A stretch of DNA of 64,000 nucleotides, from positions 62,008 through 126,007 of the forward strand of contig NZ_JAHPZO010000006.1 of the NCBI RefSeq assembly GCF_019042655.1. Reading direction: 5' to 3'. The notes beneath the pieces were generated by a model. That model had not been told where the DNA came from and ran no database searches. It was given only the letters and a program-made list of their open reading frames with translations. Shown one piece after another: positions 7,093 to 16,665 of the stretch (its first letter is position 1; each line of letters opens with the position of its first letter). The position numbers and the translations under genes were made by a program. The stretch is from Planococcus sp. CP5-4_YE. Its GTDB lineage: Bacteria > Bacillota > Bacilli > Bacillales_A > Planococcaceae.

Positions 7093-8271
7093 TTATTTTT
7101 TAGTTAAATAACTATAGGCGTATTGTGCATACAATTCCGCACCGGTGGAAAGCGCATCTTCATCGATATTGAACCGCCCGTGGTGATGCGCCCATTGTGT
7201 GTCCTTTTCTGGATTCCCAGCTCCGACCAATGCGAAACAGCCTGGCGCTTCGTCCAAAAAGAATGAGAAATCTTCTCCACCCATGGTCGGTTCTTCTCGG
7301 TACAAGGCATCTTCCCCGAATGCTTCCGCTGCAACTGCAAGAGCCAATTGTGAACTTTCCACATCATTGATGACCGCCTGCGTGCCGCGGATGTATTCAA
7401 GTTCAGCGGTTCCCCCGTAGAGCTCGGCTGTATTTCTGGCATACACTTCGAGTTGCTTTTCGATGTGGTCGCGCACTGTCGGATCGAAACAACGGACAGT
7501 TCCTTCGATCAGGGCATTTTCTGCGATGACATTAAAGCGTGTGCCAACCATCATCTTGCCAACCGTGACGACTGCAGGCTGCTTTGGGTCAATCGTTCTT
7601 GAGACGATCGACTGTACATTCATGACAAATGCAGAAGCCATGACTGATGAATCGATGCACGCTTGCGGCATGGCACCATGCCCGCCGCGCCCTGCGAACC
7701 GGATATTGAAAATATCGGCTGATGCAAAGGAGGGGCCTGCCGTACAGGATACTTTCCCGGTCGGGCTCTGCGACCAGATATGCATGCCAAAGACATTATC
7801 GACACCTTCCATCGCGCCTTGCTTGACCATTTCACGTGCCCCAGTTGCCACTTCTTCCGCTGGTTGGAACAGGAATCTGACCTTTCCCTCGAGCTGGCCT
7901 TTGACCGAAACAAGCGCTTTTGCGGCAATTAACAACATCGCCGTATGGGCATCATGACCACAAGCATGCATTTTCCCTTGTTCTTTAGAGCGGTACGGCA
8001 AGTCTGTAGTCAACTCTTCGACTGACAAAGCGTCCATATCCGCCCGCAGCGCCACCATCTTCCCAGGTTTTGCGCCAGCCAACTCACCGATGACGCCGGT
8101 CGGTTCAGTCTTGCGGCATTTGATGCCCAGTTCGGTCAAATAGTTAAAGACGTATTCTGTCGTTCGATGCTCCTCCCAAGACAGTTCTGGTTCGCTATGC
8201 AATTTTCTTCGGATATCAACCAGTTCCCCGGCATGATTTGCTATTTCTTTTTTGATCTCTTCAAGAATCAC
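7093..8271 (-). CDS. M20D amidohydrolase (N-acyl-amino acid / hippurate hydrolase family)
   Basis: A 392-residue M20D enzyme with MHACGHDAHTAMLL (metal ligands), FLFQPAEEVATGA (catalytic Glu), GMHIWSQSPTGK, and a late GGEDFSFFL. Relatives hydrolyse N-acyl amino acids, indole-acetyl amino acids or hippurate. The GTG start at 8271 has TAGGAGGG well placed. It is the middle gene of transporter - M20D - M20, with 23 and 20 bp gaps. Two amidohydrolases of different subfamilies with a carrier point to a scavenging route for modified amino acids. Confidence 0.87.
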   Translation of the reverse strand: MILEEIKKEIANHAGELVDIRRKLHSEPELSWEEHRTTEYVFNYLTELGIKCRKTEPTGVIGELAGAKPGKMVALRADMDALSVEELTTDLPYRSKEQGKMHACGHDAHTAMLLIAAKALVSVKGQLEGKVRFLFQPAEEVATGAREMVKQGAMEGVDNVFGMHIWSQSPTGKVSCTAGPSFASADIFNIRFAGRGGHGAMPQACIDSSVMASAFVMNVQSIVSRTIDPKQPAVVTVGKMMVGTRFNVIAENALIEGTVRCFDPTVRDHIEKQLEVYARNTAELYGGTAELEYIRGTQAVINDVESSQLALAVAAEAFGEDALYREEPTMGGEDFSFFLDEAPGCFALVGAGNPEKDTQWAHHHGRFNIDEDALSTGAELYAQYAYSYLTKK

Positions 8272-8294
8272 TGCAAAACCCTCCTAATAATTGC

Positions 8295-9491
8295 TTACAG
8301 GAAACCGACGAAGATTCCTGCCAAGATGACCGAGACGATGGTGACCGTGATGAATCCGGCGACGAGCATTGGCGGCAGCATACGGCTCGTCAGCATCTCG
8401 CGCTCTTTTTCATCCTGCGTCAAGGCGTTGATCACTTCAACCGTGATGATGTAATCCGCCGGGAATCCGTAAAGCGCCGTCAACGAGCAAGCGAATGCCA
8501 TTTCTTTACTGACCTTGAGGATTTTCCCAATGATGAACGAAAAGATGTACATCCCAACAAGTCCGATCACGATGCAGCCAAGCAACGGATAGAGAATTTC
8601 CAGCATCATTTGAGGCGTTGCCGTTTTCAAGCCGTCAAAGATAAATAGCAACAAAGCCATGATCGCAAATCCGAAGCCATTTGCCTTTTGCAGCGGGTGG
8701 CGCTCCAAGAATCCAATCGAACGCGCTAATACCCCGAACAATAAGCACAATACATACGGGCTGATTTCCACAATCGGTGCAGCCAATGTTGAAGCAAGAT
8801 ACGCAGCGTAACCGACTAAAGCAAGTCGGAAGAATTTGAAGAAATCGGTATTGTATTTTTCCGGTAAGGCCGCAAACAGCTTCGGTTTTTCGTCCTGGAC
8901 TTTTTCTTCAGCCGTCCCTGCTGCCAAAGGTATATAATCCGTCAATTCGTTATTGCGGTACTTTTGCAGCAAATTGCGACCTTCTCTTTTTAGCATGACA
9001 GACGTCAGCGGATAGCCTGCAAATCCCTGGATAACGTAAATGACGATGGCAAATACAGCGAGCGTTGGAAGCCCAGCAGCCGTTGCTCCTTCCGACATGA
9101 TCAATGCCGATACCAATCCACCGACAAGCGGCGGAATGGCAACGATGACGGTCTGGAAATCAAACAGCAACGTCCCGATTGCAAGCAAGAAGACAACAAT
9201 CCCTAAAATCCCGGACAAGGCGATCAAAATCGTGCGCCACTGCTTTTTCAGTTCCTCCAGCGATAATAAGGTCCCCATGTTCGTGATCAGCAAATAGATC
9301 AGCAAAGTAGCAACAATTGGCGGGATCCCTCCGATTGTCACAATATCTTCCGGAAAGAACGTCCAATACCCGATAAGAAACAATACCCCACTGACGAAAA
9401 TCGAGGGAATCCAAGCTTTGGTGCGAATGGAGATCAGCTCTCCAATAAATAAGATGAAAGCCATAATGGCCAAGGCTAACATTTGGGGCAT
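8295..9491 (-). CDS. Multi-pass membrane transporter, glutamate-symporter-like
   Basis: About 398 residues with roughly ten hydrophobic segments, a glycine-rich VAIPPLVGGLVSALIMSEGATAAGLPTL segment (about residues 115-142), a central cytoplasmic loop (KREGRNLLQKYRNNELTDYIP) and a second membrane half. The shape resembles GltS-like Na+-coupled carriers but I cannot name the family with certainty. The ATG at 9491 is preferred because GAGAGG is about 10 nt upstream; the ATG at 9500 is too close. First gene of the operon with the two M20 hydrolases, so it probably imports their substrate. Confidence 0.75.
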   Translation of the reverse strand: MPQMLALAIMAFILFIGELISIRTKAWIPSIFVSGVLFLIGYWTFFPEDIVTIGGIPPIVATLLIYLLITNMGTLLSLEELKKQWRTILIALSGILGIVVFLLAIGTLLFDFQTVIVAIPPLVGGLVSALIMSEGATAAGLPTLAVFAIVIYVIQGFAGYPLTSVMLKREGRNLLQKYRNNELTDYIPLAAGTAEEKVQDEKPKLFAALPEKYNTDFFKFFRLALVGYAAYLASTLAAPIVEISPYVLCLLFGVLARSIGFLERHPLQKANGFGFAIMALLLFIFDGLKTATPQMMLEILYPLLGCIVIGLVGMYIFSFIIGKILKVSKEMAFACSLTALYGFPADYIITVEVINALTQDEKEREMLTSRMLPPMLVAGFITVTIVSVILAGIFVGFL

Positions 9492-9831
9492 AGTATCCAT
9501 TCCTCTCTCAGCTTCATAACATTATGCGAAAACAGGTTTTTTCTGAAGCTTATTAGTTTTAAGCAATAGTAGCACACAATTTCGAGTTCGGAAATAAAAT
9601 TTATAGACTATTTTGAAATAACTTTAAATTGAATAAATTTTTATTTTAATGTAAGCGCAACCAACAGCGATATATTGCGTATCTGAATAAACATGATTTT
9701 TTTTAATCTTTTACAAATTTTTTTTTGCGATTTCCAACTACGGGACATCTGCTGGCGCAAGCTAGTCCAAGTTTAGACATTTTCCAGGTGAGGTATTGAC
9801 TACAAGAAGCATAATTTAAGGAGGAGTTTAG
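9492..9831. other. Divergent control region between transporter and gabD
   Basis: A 340-bp AT-rich region without a gene, serving the transporter operon (minus) and gabD (plus). It holds a consensus cre site at 9649-9663. No clear -35/-10 pair or sigma-L (GG/GC) promoter was found for gabD. Confidence 0.6.
9649..9663. promoter_or_regulatory. Consensus cre site (CcpA operator)
   Basis: ATGTAAGCGCAACCA matches every fixed position of the catabolite-response consensus WTGNAANCGNWNNCW. It lies about 170 bp from gabD and 160 bp from the transporter gene, so CcpA could control either side. Confidence 0.65.
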
Positions 9832-11256
9832 ATGAATGGCAAACATTATATAAATGGTGAATGGACGGATAAAGGCAATGATTCGATTAAAGTCATGAAT
9901 CCTGCGACCGGTGAACAAGTCGGGACAGTGCCAAACGGCGGCGAAGCAGAAGCGACTGAAGCAGTCGAAGCTGCTGCTGCAGCATTTCCTTCCTGGTCGA
10001 AAACAACGGCTTATGAACGGGCAGAGCTATTGATGAAATGGCACGATCTCCTGCTGGAACATAAAGAAGAAGTCGGTGAAATCCTGACGAAGGAAATGGG
10101 CAAACCGCTGAAAGAAGCAATCGGTGAAGTGGAATATTCCGCCTCCTTCATTTCCTGGTTCGCGGAAGAAGGAAAACGCGTTTATGGCCGGACTATCCCT
10201 GCGAGCAAAGACGGCAAACGAATTCAAATTAATAAACAGCCAGTAGGCGTAGTGGCGTCCATCACTCCTTGGAATTTCCCTGCTGCCATGATGGCACGTA
10301 AGATTGCGCCTGCCCTTGCAGCTGGTTGCACGTTCGTTTCGAAACCGGCGAAGATGACGCCGCTCACAGCGGTCCGCATGTTTGAACTGGCGGAAGAAGC
10401 TGGATTCCCGAAAGGCGTCGTCAACTTGGTTACCGGCAGCGCCTCACAAATCGGAAAAGTGTTTACAAGCCATCCATCCGTCCGCAAGCTAACTTTTACC
10501 GGCTCGACTGAAATTGGCAAGGAATTGATGAAGCAAGGTGCCGAGACCATGCTGAATTTGTCATTGGAACTTGGTGGTCATGCGCCGATCATCGTTCTCG
10601 ACGATGCAGATATCGACAAAGCGGTCGAAGGCGTCATGGCTTCAAAATTCCGAAACGCCGGGCAGACTTGCGTATGCGGCAACCGCATTTATGTACAGGA
10701 AGGTATTGTCGATGAATTTTCCGAGAAGCTTAAGCAAGCAACCGGCCAATTAAAAGTCGGCAATGGTCTTGAGGACGGGGTGGATATCGGCCCGCTCGTC
10801 GACAAAGATGGTTACGAAAAAGTAGAGCGCCACGTAAAAGATGCCGTCGATAAAGGCGCAAAAGTATTGATTGGCGGCGACGGCCAATCCGAAAACGACG
10901 CTTATTTCTACAACCCGACCGTTCTAGTCAATGCTAGAGAAGATATGCTCGTCATGAACGAAGAAACCTTCGGGCCAGTTGCGCCGATCATGAGCTTTAA
11001 AACCGACGAGGAAGCAGTCAAATTGGCAAACGATACCCGCTTTGGCCTAGCTTCTTATTTCTTCACTGAAAGCATGTCACGCGGCACTTTCATCGCCGAG
11101 AACCTGGAATACGGCATCGTCGGCTGGAATGATGGCCTGCCATCTGCTGCACAAGCTCCGTTCGGCGGAATGAAAGAAAGCGGCATTGGCCGTGAAGGCG
11201 GACAGGAAGGGCTCGATGCCTTCCTTGAAACCAAATATATCTCCATCAAACTATAA
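9832..11256 (+). CDS. gabD: NAD(P)-dependent succinate-semialdehyde dehydrogenase
   Basis: A 474-residue aldehyde dehydrogenase that oxidises succinate semialdehyde to succinate in GABA breakdown. Signature motifs: [21 protein letters not shown] (cofactor and active-site Asn), [23 protein letters not shown] (catalytic Glu) and [11 protein letters not shown] (catalytic Cys). The C-terminal [14 protein letters not shown] is typical of the SSADH group. GGAGGAG lies before the ATG. It is monocistronic, with a strong terminator. Related aldehyde dehydrogenases with other substrates cannot be excluded. Confidence 0.9.
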   Translation: MNGKHYINGEWTDKGNDSIKVMNPATGEQVGTVPNGGEAEATEAVEAAAAAFPSWSKTTAYERAELLMKWHDLLLEHKEEVGEILTKEMGKPLKEAIGEVEYSASFISWFAEEGKRVYGRTIPASKDGKRIQINKQPVGVVASITPWNFPAAMMARKIAPALAAGCTFVSKPAKMTPLTAVRMFELAEEAGFPKGVVNLVTGSASQIGKVFTSHPSVRKLTFTGSTEIGKELMKQGAETMLNLSLELGGHAPIIVLDDADIDKAVEGVMASKFRNAGQTCVCGNRIYVQEGIVDEFSEKLKQATGQLKVGNGLEDGVDIGPLVDKDGYEKVERHVKDAVDKGAKVLIGGDGQSENDAYFYNPTVLVNAREDMLVMNEETFGPVAPIMSFKTDEEAVKLANDTRFGLASYFFTESMSRGTFIAENLEYGIVGWNDGLPSAAQAPFGGMKESGIGREGGQEGLDAFLETKYISIKL

Positions 11257-11266
11257 AAACATACAG

Positions 11267-11300
11267 AAAAGCTCCGGATCAGCTGATCCGGAGCTTTTAG
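11267..11300 (+). terminator. Terminator between gabD and thrB (bidirectional)
   Basis: Long palindromic stem AAAAGCTCCGGATCAG / CTGATCCGGAGCTTTT, with A and T runs that serve both convergent genes. Confidence 0.9.
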
Positions 11301-12206
11301 TTATGCCACTGTTTCGTATGATTTGGTGCCGATAATGGCCGGCTTGATCGCCATGCTCTCATAATGAGGGAATAACTGGCTGAGTGCTTCCGCAATGCGC
11401 TGTTGATCTCCAGCGCTAACCGCAATGAACAGCGACGGTCCAGCGCCGCTGATCGCACATCCATAGGCGCTGAGTTTACGGCAAGCTTCACCAATTTCCT
11501 TAAAATCCGGGAAACGATGTTGGCGATATGGCTGATGGAAGGTATCCTTGCTCATGAGCTTGCCTGCTTTTTCCCAATCGCCGCGCGCCATCGCGGCAGA
11601 AAGTACATTGCCCGCGGCACTTCCCCTTATACTATCAGCGTGTTGAAGCTGTTCGGGTAACAGGCTTCTAGACTCTTCTGTCAAGAAAATTTCCTGAGGG
11701 ATCAATAGCACAACCCCGATATCGACTTGTTCGACGTGAACGGTCTCTATCTGCTTTTCATCGTAATAGGAAATCGTTAAGCCCCCAAGTAGTGACGCGG
11801 AGATATTATCGGGATGGCCTTCCATCTCAGTGCCGATTTGTACTTTTTGCTGGTTGGACATATGCAAACCGAGCAAACGATTGGCCAATTCAATACCTGC
11901 TGCAATGGCTGAAGCGCTACTGCCGAGCCCCCGCCCGAGTGGAATATCTGTTTCTATTTCCAGTTTTGCTGGAGGTAACTCTTTGCTGAAAGCCGCAGCT
12001 GTACGTTCAGCCGCTTGGAGGATTAAATTATCTTCAACACCGGACAAATGGGCATATTCCGCCGTTTTATAAATGAGCTGCCACGAATCGGCAGGCGACA
12101 CATGGATATTCAAGTGGAGATCCAGGGCAAGGCCAATGGAATCGAATCCGGGGCCCAAGTTGGCAGTGGATGCCGGAACTGCTATCGAAAACTCTTTCCT
12201 GCTCAT
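11301..12206 (-). CDS. thrB: Homoserine kinase
   Basis: A 301-residue GHMP-family kinase that phosphorylates homoserine before threonine synthase. The ATP-binding loop [12 protein letters not shown] (about residues 89-100), the N-terminal [14 protein letters not shown] and the C-terminal [10 protein letters not shown] are all present. The ATG overlaps the thrC stop as ATGA, so translation is coupled. AAGGAGGTC precedes the start. Last gene of hom-thrC-thrB. Confidence 0.97.
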   Translation of the reverse strand: MSRKEFSIAVPASTANLGPGFDSIGLALDLHLNIHVSPADSWQLIYKTAEYAHLSGVEDNLILQAAERTAAAFSKELPPAKLEIETDIPLGRGLGSSASAIAAGIELANRLLGLHMSNQQKVQIGTEMEGHPDNISASLLGGLTISYYDEKQIETVHVEQVDIGVVLLIPQEIFLTEESRSLLPEQLQHADSIRGSAAGNVLSAAMARGDWEKAGKLMSKDTFHQPYRQHRFPDFKEIGEACRKLSAYGCAISGAGPSLFIAVSAGDQQRIAEALSQLFPHYESMAIKPAIIGTKSYETVA

Positions 12207-13264
12207 ACTTTGACCTCCTTTTTTAACTCCTTCCAGAACTGCTCCATGTTTGCGGCTTCGAGCATCCCGTCCTGTTTGCTGACTTCGATTGCTGTCGCCG
12301 GGTCTTTCAGGCCATTTCCTGTCAATACACAGACAACGGTCGATCCTTTTTTGATGTGGCCGTCTTCGACTTGTTTTTTCAGGCCAGCGATCGATGCGCA
12401 GGATGCCGGTTCCGCGAAGACACCTTCTGTCTTGGCAAGTAGCTGGTAAGCTTCGAGGATTTTATCATCGTTTCTTGAAAGAATCGTTCCTTTCGATTCA
12501 TCCAGCGCATGGAGAGCCAATTGCCAGCTCGCCGGGTTTCCGATGCGAATCGCCGTGGCGACCGTTTCAGGCTGTTCCACGACTCTGTTCTGGACAATCG
12601 GCGAAGCGCCTTCCGCCTGGACACCCAGCAATTCAGGGCGTTTTTCGCCAGTGCGTTCGGCGTGTTCAGTAAAGCCTTTCCAAGCAGCAGAAATATTGCC
12701 GGCATTGCCGACAGGAAGCGCGAACAGGTCCGGCACTTTCCCGAGCTGTTCTATCACTTCGAAAGCAATCGTCTTTTGTCCCTCGAGGCGGTACGGGTTA
12801 ACGGAGTTGACGAGTGCGATGCCCGGCGATTTGCCGATTTCACGGACCATTTGAAGCGCTTCGTCAAAATTGCCTTTGATCTCCAAAATTTCTGCACCGT
12901 ACATTTTCGCTTGCGCCAGCTTGCCAAGCGCGATTCGGCCTTCCGGTATGACAACGATCGTCCGCATGCCAGCTCTGGCACCATATGCAGCTGCTGAAGC
13001 TGAAGTGTTTCCTGTAGATGCACACACCAATACGCTTTTTCCTTCTTCTTTCGCTTTGGCGACAGCCATGACCATGCCGCGGTCTTTGAAGGAACCAGTC
13101 GGGTTTGCGCCTTCGATTTTAGCGTAGATCTCGATGCCCCAATCAGCAGATAATTTCTCGAGATGGACCAGCGGTGTATTGCCTTCTTGCAATGTCAGTT
13201 GAGGGGTAGCTTCCGTCACCGGCAGCCACTCTTTATATTGTTCGATTAGTCCAGGCCATCTCAT
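12203..13264 (-). CDS. thrC: Threonine synthase
   Basis: A 353-residue PLP enzyme (fold type II) making threonine from O-phosphohomoserine. [11 protein letters not shown] carries the PLP-binding lysine; [18 protein letters not shown] and the glycine-rich ALPVGNAGN loop bind the cofactor phosphate. The short Bacillus-type form is 350 residues long. The start overlaps the hom stop (ATGA) and the stop overlaps the thrB start, so the three genes are coupled. Confidence 0.97.
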   Translation of the reverse strand: MRWPGLIEQYKEWLPVTEATPQLTLQEGNTPLVHLEKLSADWGIEIYAKIEGANPTGSFKDRGMVMAVAKAKEEGKSVLVCASTGNTSASAAAYGARAGMRTIVVIPEGRIALGKLAQAKMYGAEILEIKGNFDEALQMVREIGKSPGIALVNSVNPYRLEGQKTIAFEVIEQLGKVPDLFALPVGNAGNISAAWKGFTEHAERTGEKRPELLGVQAEGASPIVQNRVVEQPETVATAIRIGNPASWQLALHALDESKGTILSRNDDKILEAYQLLAKTEGVFAEPASCASIAGLKKQVEDGHIKKGSTVVCVLTGNGLKDPATAIEVSKQDGMLEAANMEQFWKELKKEVKV

Positions 13265-14559
13265 GCTGCATCCTCCCCTTCAATGCGGTAATGGCTGATT
13301 AGGCTAGCCATTCCTTCAAGTTCTTTCAAGACATCCAAATGCTGCTGGCGGGAAATTTCGTGTGTTTTTAAAATAAGCTCCGCTTTTCCTTCGTTTCCGT
13401 CTGTCCCTGGATTTTGCACGATGGATTGGATACTCGCGCCGTGATGGCTGTAAATGGCGCTCACTTTAGACAATACTCCGACGACATCATCCACCAGCAA
13501 ACGGTGAAAATATTTTGAACAGCTTTTATCCGCTGGCTTGATCACGCGTTCATGTTGTGCTGCGTGTTCACGTTTTCCGTTCACTCCGAGAAGCAAGTTC
13601 CGGCAAGCTGCGATAATATCGGATACGACTGACGTCGCTGTCGGCAACGAGCCTGCACCTGGGCCGTAAAGCATCGTTTCCCCAACCGCATCCCCGTAGA
13701 TGTAAACGGCGTTGAATTCGTTATTGACCGAAGCCAAAGGATGGCTGTTCGCCAGGAAAATCGGTTCAACCGATACATCGATGCCGTCTTCATCTTTTGT
13801 CGAAGACCCGACCATTTTCATCGTGTAGCCCAGGCTCTCGCCCATCTCCACATCGCCGTCCTTAATTGTATCCATGCCACGGATATTGACATCATCTAAC
13901 TTCACTTCTGTCGAATAAGCGAGCGATGATAAGATGACCATTTTGCGCGCTGCGTCGAGACCACCTACATCCGCTGTCGGGTCAGCTTCTGCGAAGCCAA
14001 GTGCCGTTGCTTCCGCAAGTGCATCTTGATAGCTTTTCTTTTCCTGCTTCATTTTCGTCAAGATAAAGTTTGTGGTCCCGTTGACAATGCCCATCATGCT
14101 CGAGATGCGGTCAGAGGCCAAGCCGTCTTCAAGCGTGCGGATGATCGGAATGCCCCCGGCCACACTCGCTTCATAGAAGAGATCGCATTTTTCGGCATCT
14201 GCCAATTTCAATAAATCATGGCCATATTGTGCCATGACATCCTTATTGGCAGTCACGACTTGCTTGCCAGCTTTCAATGCCTGCTCCATCGCCGCTTTTG
14301 CCCCTTCAATGCCGCCCATCACTTCTACAATGATATCGAGGGAAGAATCATTCAAGATTTCTTCAATATCTGTCGTGAAGACATTCGGATCAAGGTCCGA
14401 TATCCGGTCTTTCCCGGCATCACGCACCAACACTTTGCGGATCGCGACTTGTGCACCGAGTTTGTGCTGAAGATCTTCCTGATGTTGCTGGATAATCTTT
14501 GACACGCCGCTGCCCACTGTGCCGAAACCTAATAATCCGATTGCAATTTCATTTTTCAT
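13261..14559 (-). CDS. hom: Homoserine dehydrogenase with C-terminal ACT domain
   Basis: A 432-residue enzyme reducing aspartate semialdehyde to homoserine. It has an N-terminal Rossmann motif ([12 protein letters not shown]), a catalytic domain with [20 protein letters not shown] and [11 protein letters not shown], and a C-terminal ACT domain (about 350-430) for threonine feedback. The ATG at 14559 has GGGGGGA 7-8 nt upstream; the frame upstream to 14586 is rejected. Its length matches the B. subtilis enzyme. First gene of hom-thrC-thrB, driven by a sigma-A promoter at 14619-14647. Confidence 0.97.
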   Translation of the reverse strand: MKNEIAIGLLGFGTVGSGVSKIIQQHQEDLQHKLGAQVAIRKVLVRDAGKDRISDLDPNVFTTDIEEILNDSSLDIIVEVMGGIEGAKAAMEQALKAGKQVVTANKDVMAQYGHDLLKLADAEKCDLFYEASVAGGIPIIRTLEDGLASDRISSMMGIVNGTTNFILTKMKQEKKSYQDALAEATALGFAEADPTADVGGLDAARKMVILSSLAYSTEVKLDDVNIRGMDTIKDGDVEMGESLGYTMKMVGSSTKDEDGIDVSVEPIFLANSHPLASVNNEFNAVYIYGDAVGETMLYGPGAGSLPTATSVVSDIIAACRNLLLGVNGKREHAAQHERVIKPADKSCSKYFHRLLVDDVVGVLSKVSAIYSHHGASIQSIVQNPGTDGNEGKAELILKTHEISRQQHLDVLKELEGMASLISHYRIEGEDAA

Positions 14560-14618
14560 TGACGATTCCCCCCATGGTGTGTACACTGTGAAAAAACAGT
14601 TGTTTTTGTCATAGAGAC

Positions 14619-14647
14619 ATTATAGTATTATGTATTATCGAAAACAA
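14619..14647 (-). promoter_or_regulatory. Sigma-A promoter of hom-thrC-thrB
   Basis: On the minus strand TTGTTT (14647-14642), a 17-bp spacer and a consensus TATAAT (14624-14619), about 60 bp upstream of hom. The aspartate kinase gene diverges from the same region. Confidence 0.75.
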
Positions 14648-14688
14648 CCCTTTTCACAGACTATTAAAAAAAGATGGGACTTGATAGG

Positions 14689-16056
14689 ATGAAAGTATGC
14701 AAATTCGGTGGAACTTCAGTCGCTAGTGCTCAGCAAATCAGAAAAGTCGCAAGCATTATCAAAGCGGACCCGGCACGCCAGGTGGTGGTCGTCTCAGCTC
14801 CAGGCAAGCGCCATAGCGAAGACGTAAAAGTAACCGATCTGCTCATCCGTCTCGCGTCCGCTGCATTGTTGGGCGAATCTATCCAACAGCCCTTGCAGGC
14901 AGTCATCGACCGTTACACGGAAATCGCAGATGAACTCGGTCTTAGCCGGGAAATCATCGATATCATCCGTGCCGACCTCACAGACCGCCTGCGTGCAGAC
15001 AGCGGCCAACACGATTTGTATATTGACTCGATTAAAGCGTCAGGAGAAGACAATTCAGCGAAGTTGATCGCTGCCTACTTCACATCCATCGGAATGCAGG
15101 CGGAGTACGTTAATCCGCACACAGCCGGCCTATTCGTCAACAACCCGCCGGAACGCGCACAAGCCTTGCCTGAATCCTATGGCCAGCTTGCCTCGCTAGC
15201 GGAAAAGCAGTCGATTACCGTCTTTCCCGGATTTTTTGCATACACAACATCCGGAATGCTTCGCACATTTGACCGGGGCGGCTCTGATATCACGGGGTCC
15301 ATCCTGGCAGCTGCCGTTAAGGCCGAGCTGTATGAGAATTTCACCGATGTCGACTGTGTTTTTGTGGCCAATCCACAAATTGTCGACAATCCGGTAGAAA
15401 TCGATCAGATGACTTACCGCGAGATGCGAGAACTGTCCTACGCTGGATTTGCCGTTCTTCATGATGAAGCCTTGATGCCCGCTTACCGGGCGTCGGTGCC
15501 GCTGTGCATCCGCAACACCAACAATCCGTCCGCTCCTGGCACGATGATTGTCGCAGAACGCGCCAGCTCCCCGCGTCCCGTTACCGGGATCTCCGCAGAT
15601 AGCGGCTTCTCTACCTTATATGTCGGCAAGTATTTAATGAACCGCGAAGTCGGATTCGGCCGCAAACTGCTGCAAATCCTGGAAGAAGAGGAAATCTCCT
15701 ATGAACACATCCCATCCGGCATCGATAATTTATCCGTCATCCTCAGAAGCCATCAGCTCGATGATGAAAAAGAACAACGCATCATTGGACGGGTCAAGAA
15801 AGAACTCCAAGCGGACGATGTCCATATCCGCAACGATTTCTCGATGATCGTGTTGGTGGGAGAAGGGATGAACAATAATAAAGGCCTGACTGCCCGTGCT
15901 GCCGCTGCGTTTGCGCGCACTGACGTCAATATTGAAATGATCAACCAAGGATCTTCCGAAGTCAGCTTGGTGTTCGGCATCCTGAAAGAAGACGAAGCAA
16001 AAATCCTCAATGAACTGTACAAAGAATTTTTCGCCCCCGCACTTGTCGGCCAGTAA
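14689..16056 (+). CDS. Aspartate kinase (YclM/AKIII-type)
   Basis: A 455-residue kinase phosphorylating aspartate, the first step to lysine, threonine and methionine. KFGGTSVA at the N-terminus and FDRGGSDITGSIL (about residues 200-212) are kinase signatures. The C-terminal quarter holds two ACT domains for feedback control. Length and motifs resemble the Thr/Lys-sensitive B. subtilis isozyme YclM. The ATG at 14689 is preferred over 14674 because GGGA is about 9 nt upstream, though neither site is strong. Divergent from hom-thrC-thrB, so it probably serves threonine supply. Confidence 0.92.
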   Translation: MKVCKFGGTSVASAQQIRKVASIIKADPARQVVVVSAPGKRHSEDVKVTDLLIRLASAALLGESIQQPLQAVIDRYTEIADELGLSREIIDIIRADLTDRLRADSGQHDLYIDSIKASGEDNSAKLIAAYFTSIGMQAEYVNPHTAGLFVNNPPERAQALPESYGQLASLAEKQSITVFPGFFAYTTSGMLRTFDRGGSDITGSILAAAVKAELYENFTDVDCVFVANPQIVDNPVEIDQMTYREMRELSYAGFAVLHDEALMPAYRASVPLCIRNTNNPSAPGTMIVAERASSPRPVTGISADSGFSTLYVGKYLMNREVGFGRKLLQILEEEEISYEHIPSGIDNLSVILRSHQLDDEKEQRIIGRVKKELQADDVHIRNDFSMIVLVGEGMNNNKGLTARAAAAFARTDVNIEMINQGSSEVSLVFGILKEDEAKILNELYKEFFAPALVGQ

Positions 16057-16069
16057 AATTCCATAAACG

Positions 16070-16115
16070 AAAAAGACGAAGCGCGAGGTCTCTACACCTT
16101 GCGCTTCGTCTTTTA
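16070..16115. terminator. Bidirectional terminator between aspartate kinase and cupin genes
   Basis: Stem AAAAGACGAAGCGC / GCGCTTCGTCTTTT (16071-16084 and 16101-16114) around a 16-nt loop, flanked by A and T runs for the two converging genes. Confidence 0.88.
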
Positions 16116-16123
16116 TTGATGTC

Positions 16124-16621
16124 TCATGCCTTCCACTCTAAAAGCAATGGCCCTTCGTCGCCGTAAACAGGATCGGTCTTTGGAAGCGGCGTATTGTGGA
16201 TATCTTCCAATACATATGGACGCTCATCCGGCTCACCGGTTTTCAAATTATATTCCACCCCTCCGGGATAGGCACCCACAATGAGGAAATCCTCACTAGC
16301 CGATAAGCGTTTATGGCCTGTCCCCGCGGGCAAAACACAGACATCCCCTGCTTCGACTTCTACTTCTTCGCCGCTTTCACCGCCCAATTGCAGCCGCGCA
16401 GATCCGCTCACCACACCAAGTGCTTCATGCGTGTTGCTATGGTAATGATGAAAATCGAATACACCGCCTTGCCACGTGTTGCCCCAGCCATGCTGCTGAA
16501 AAGCCTGTTCAATTCGCTCTGTTTTTCCGTTGAATGCAGCCGGATAGAAAACTACTGGAAGCCCGGGATTGTTCGGGATTAGGCCATCGTCTTCAAAATG
16601 AAAAAACTGTGCATCTTTCAT
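16124..16621 (-). CDS. Cupin-domain protein (YjlB-like)
   Basis: A 165-residue single-domain cupin. The metal-binding motif 1 is seen as DFHHYHSNTHEALGV (about residues 66-80) and motif 2 as GDVCVLPAGTGHKRL. It resembles B. subtilis YjlB, whose function is not established. The ATG at 16621 has AAGGAG upstream; the longer frame start at 16657 is not supported. It lies 44 bp downstream of rocB on the same strand and may be co-transcribed. Confidence 0.82.
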   Translation of the reverse strand: MKDAQFFHFEDDGLIPNNPGLPVVFYPAAFNGKTERIEQAFQQHGWGNTWQGGVFDFHHYHSNTHEALGVVSGSARLQLGGESGEEVEVEAGDVCVLPAGTGHKRLSASEDFLIVGAYPGGVEYNLKTGEPDERPYVLEDIHNTPLPKTDPVYGDEGPLLLEWKA

Positions 16622-16665
16622 TGGAATCAGCTCCTTTTGCCATTCTTTACCCGGCATGCGTCCAG

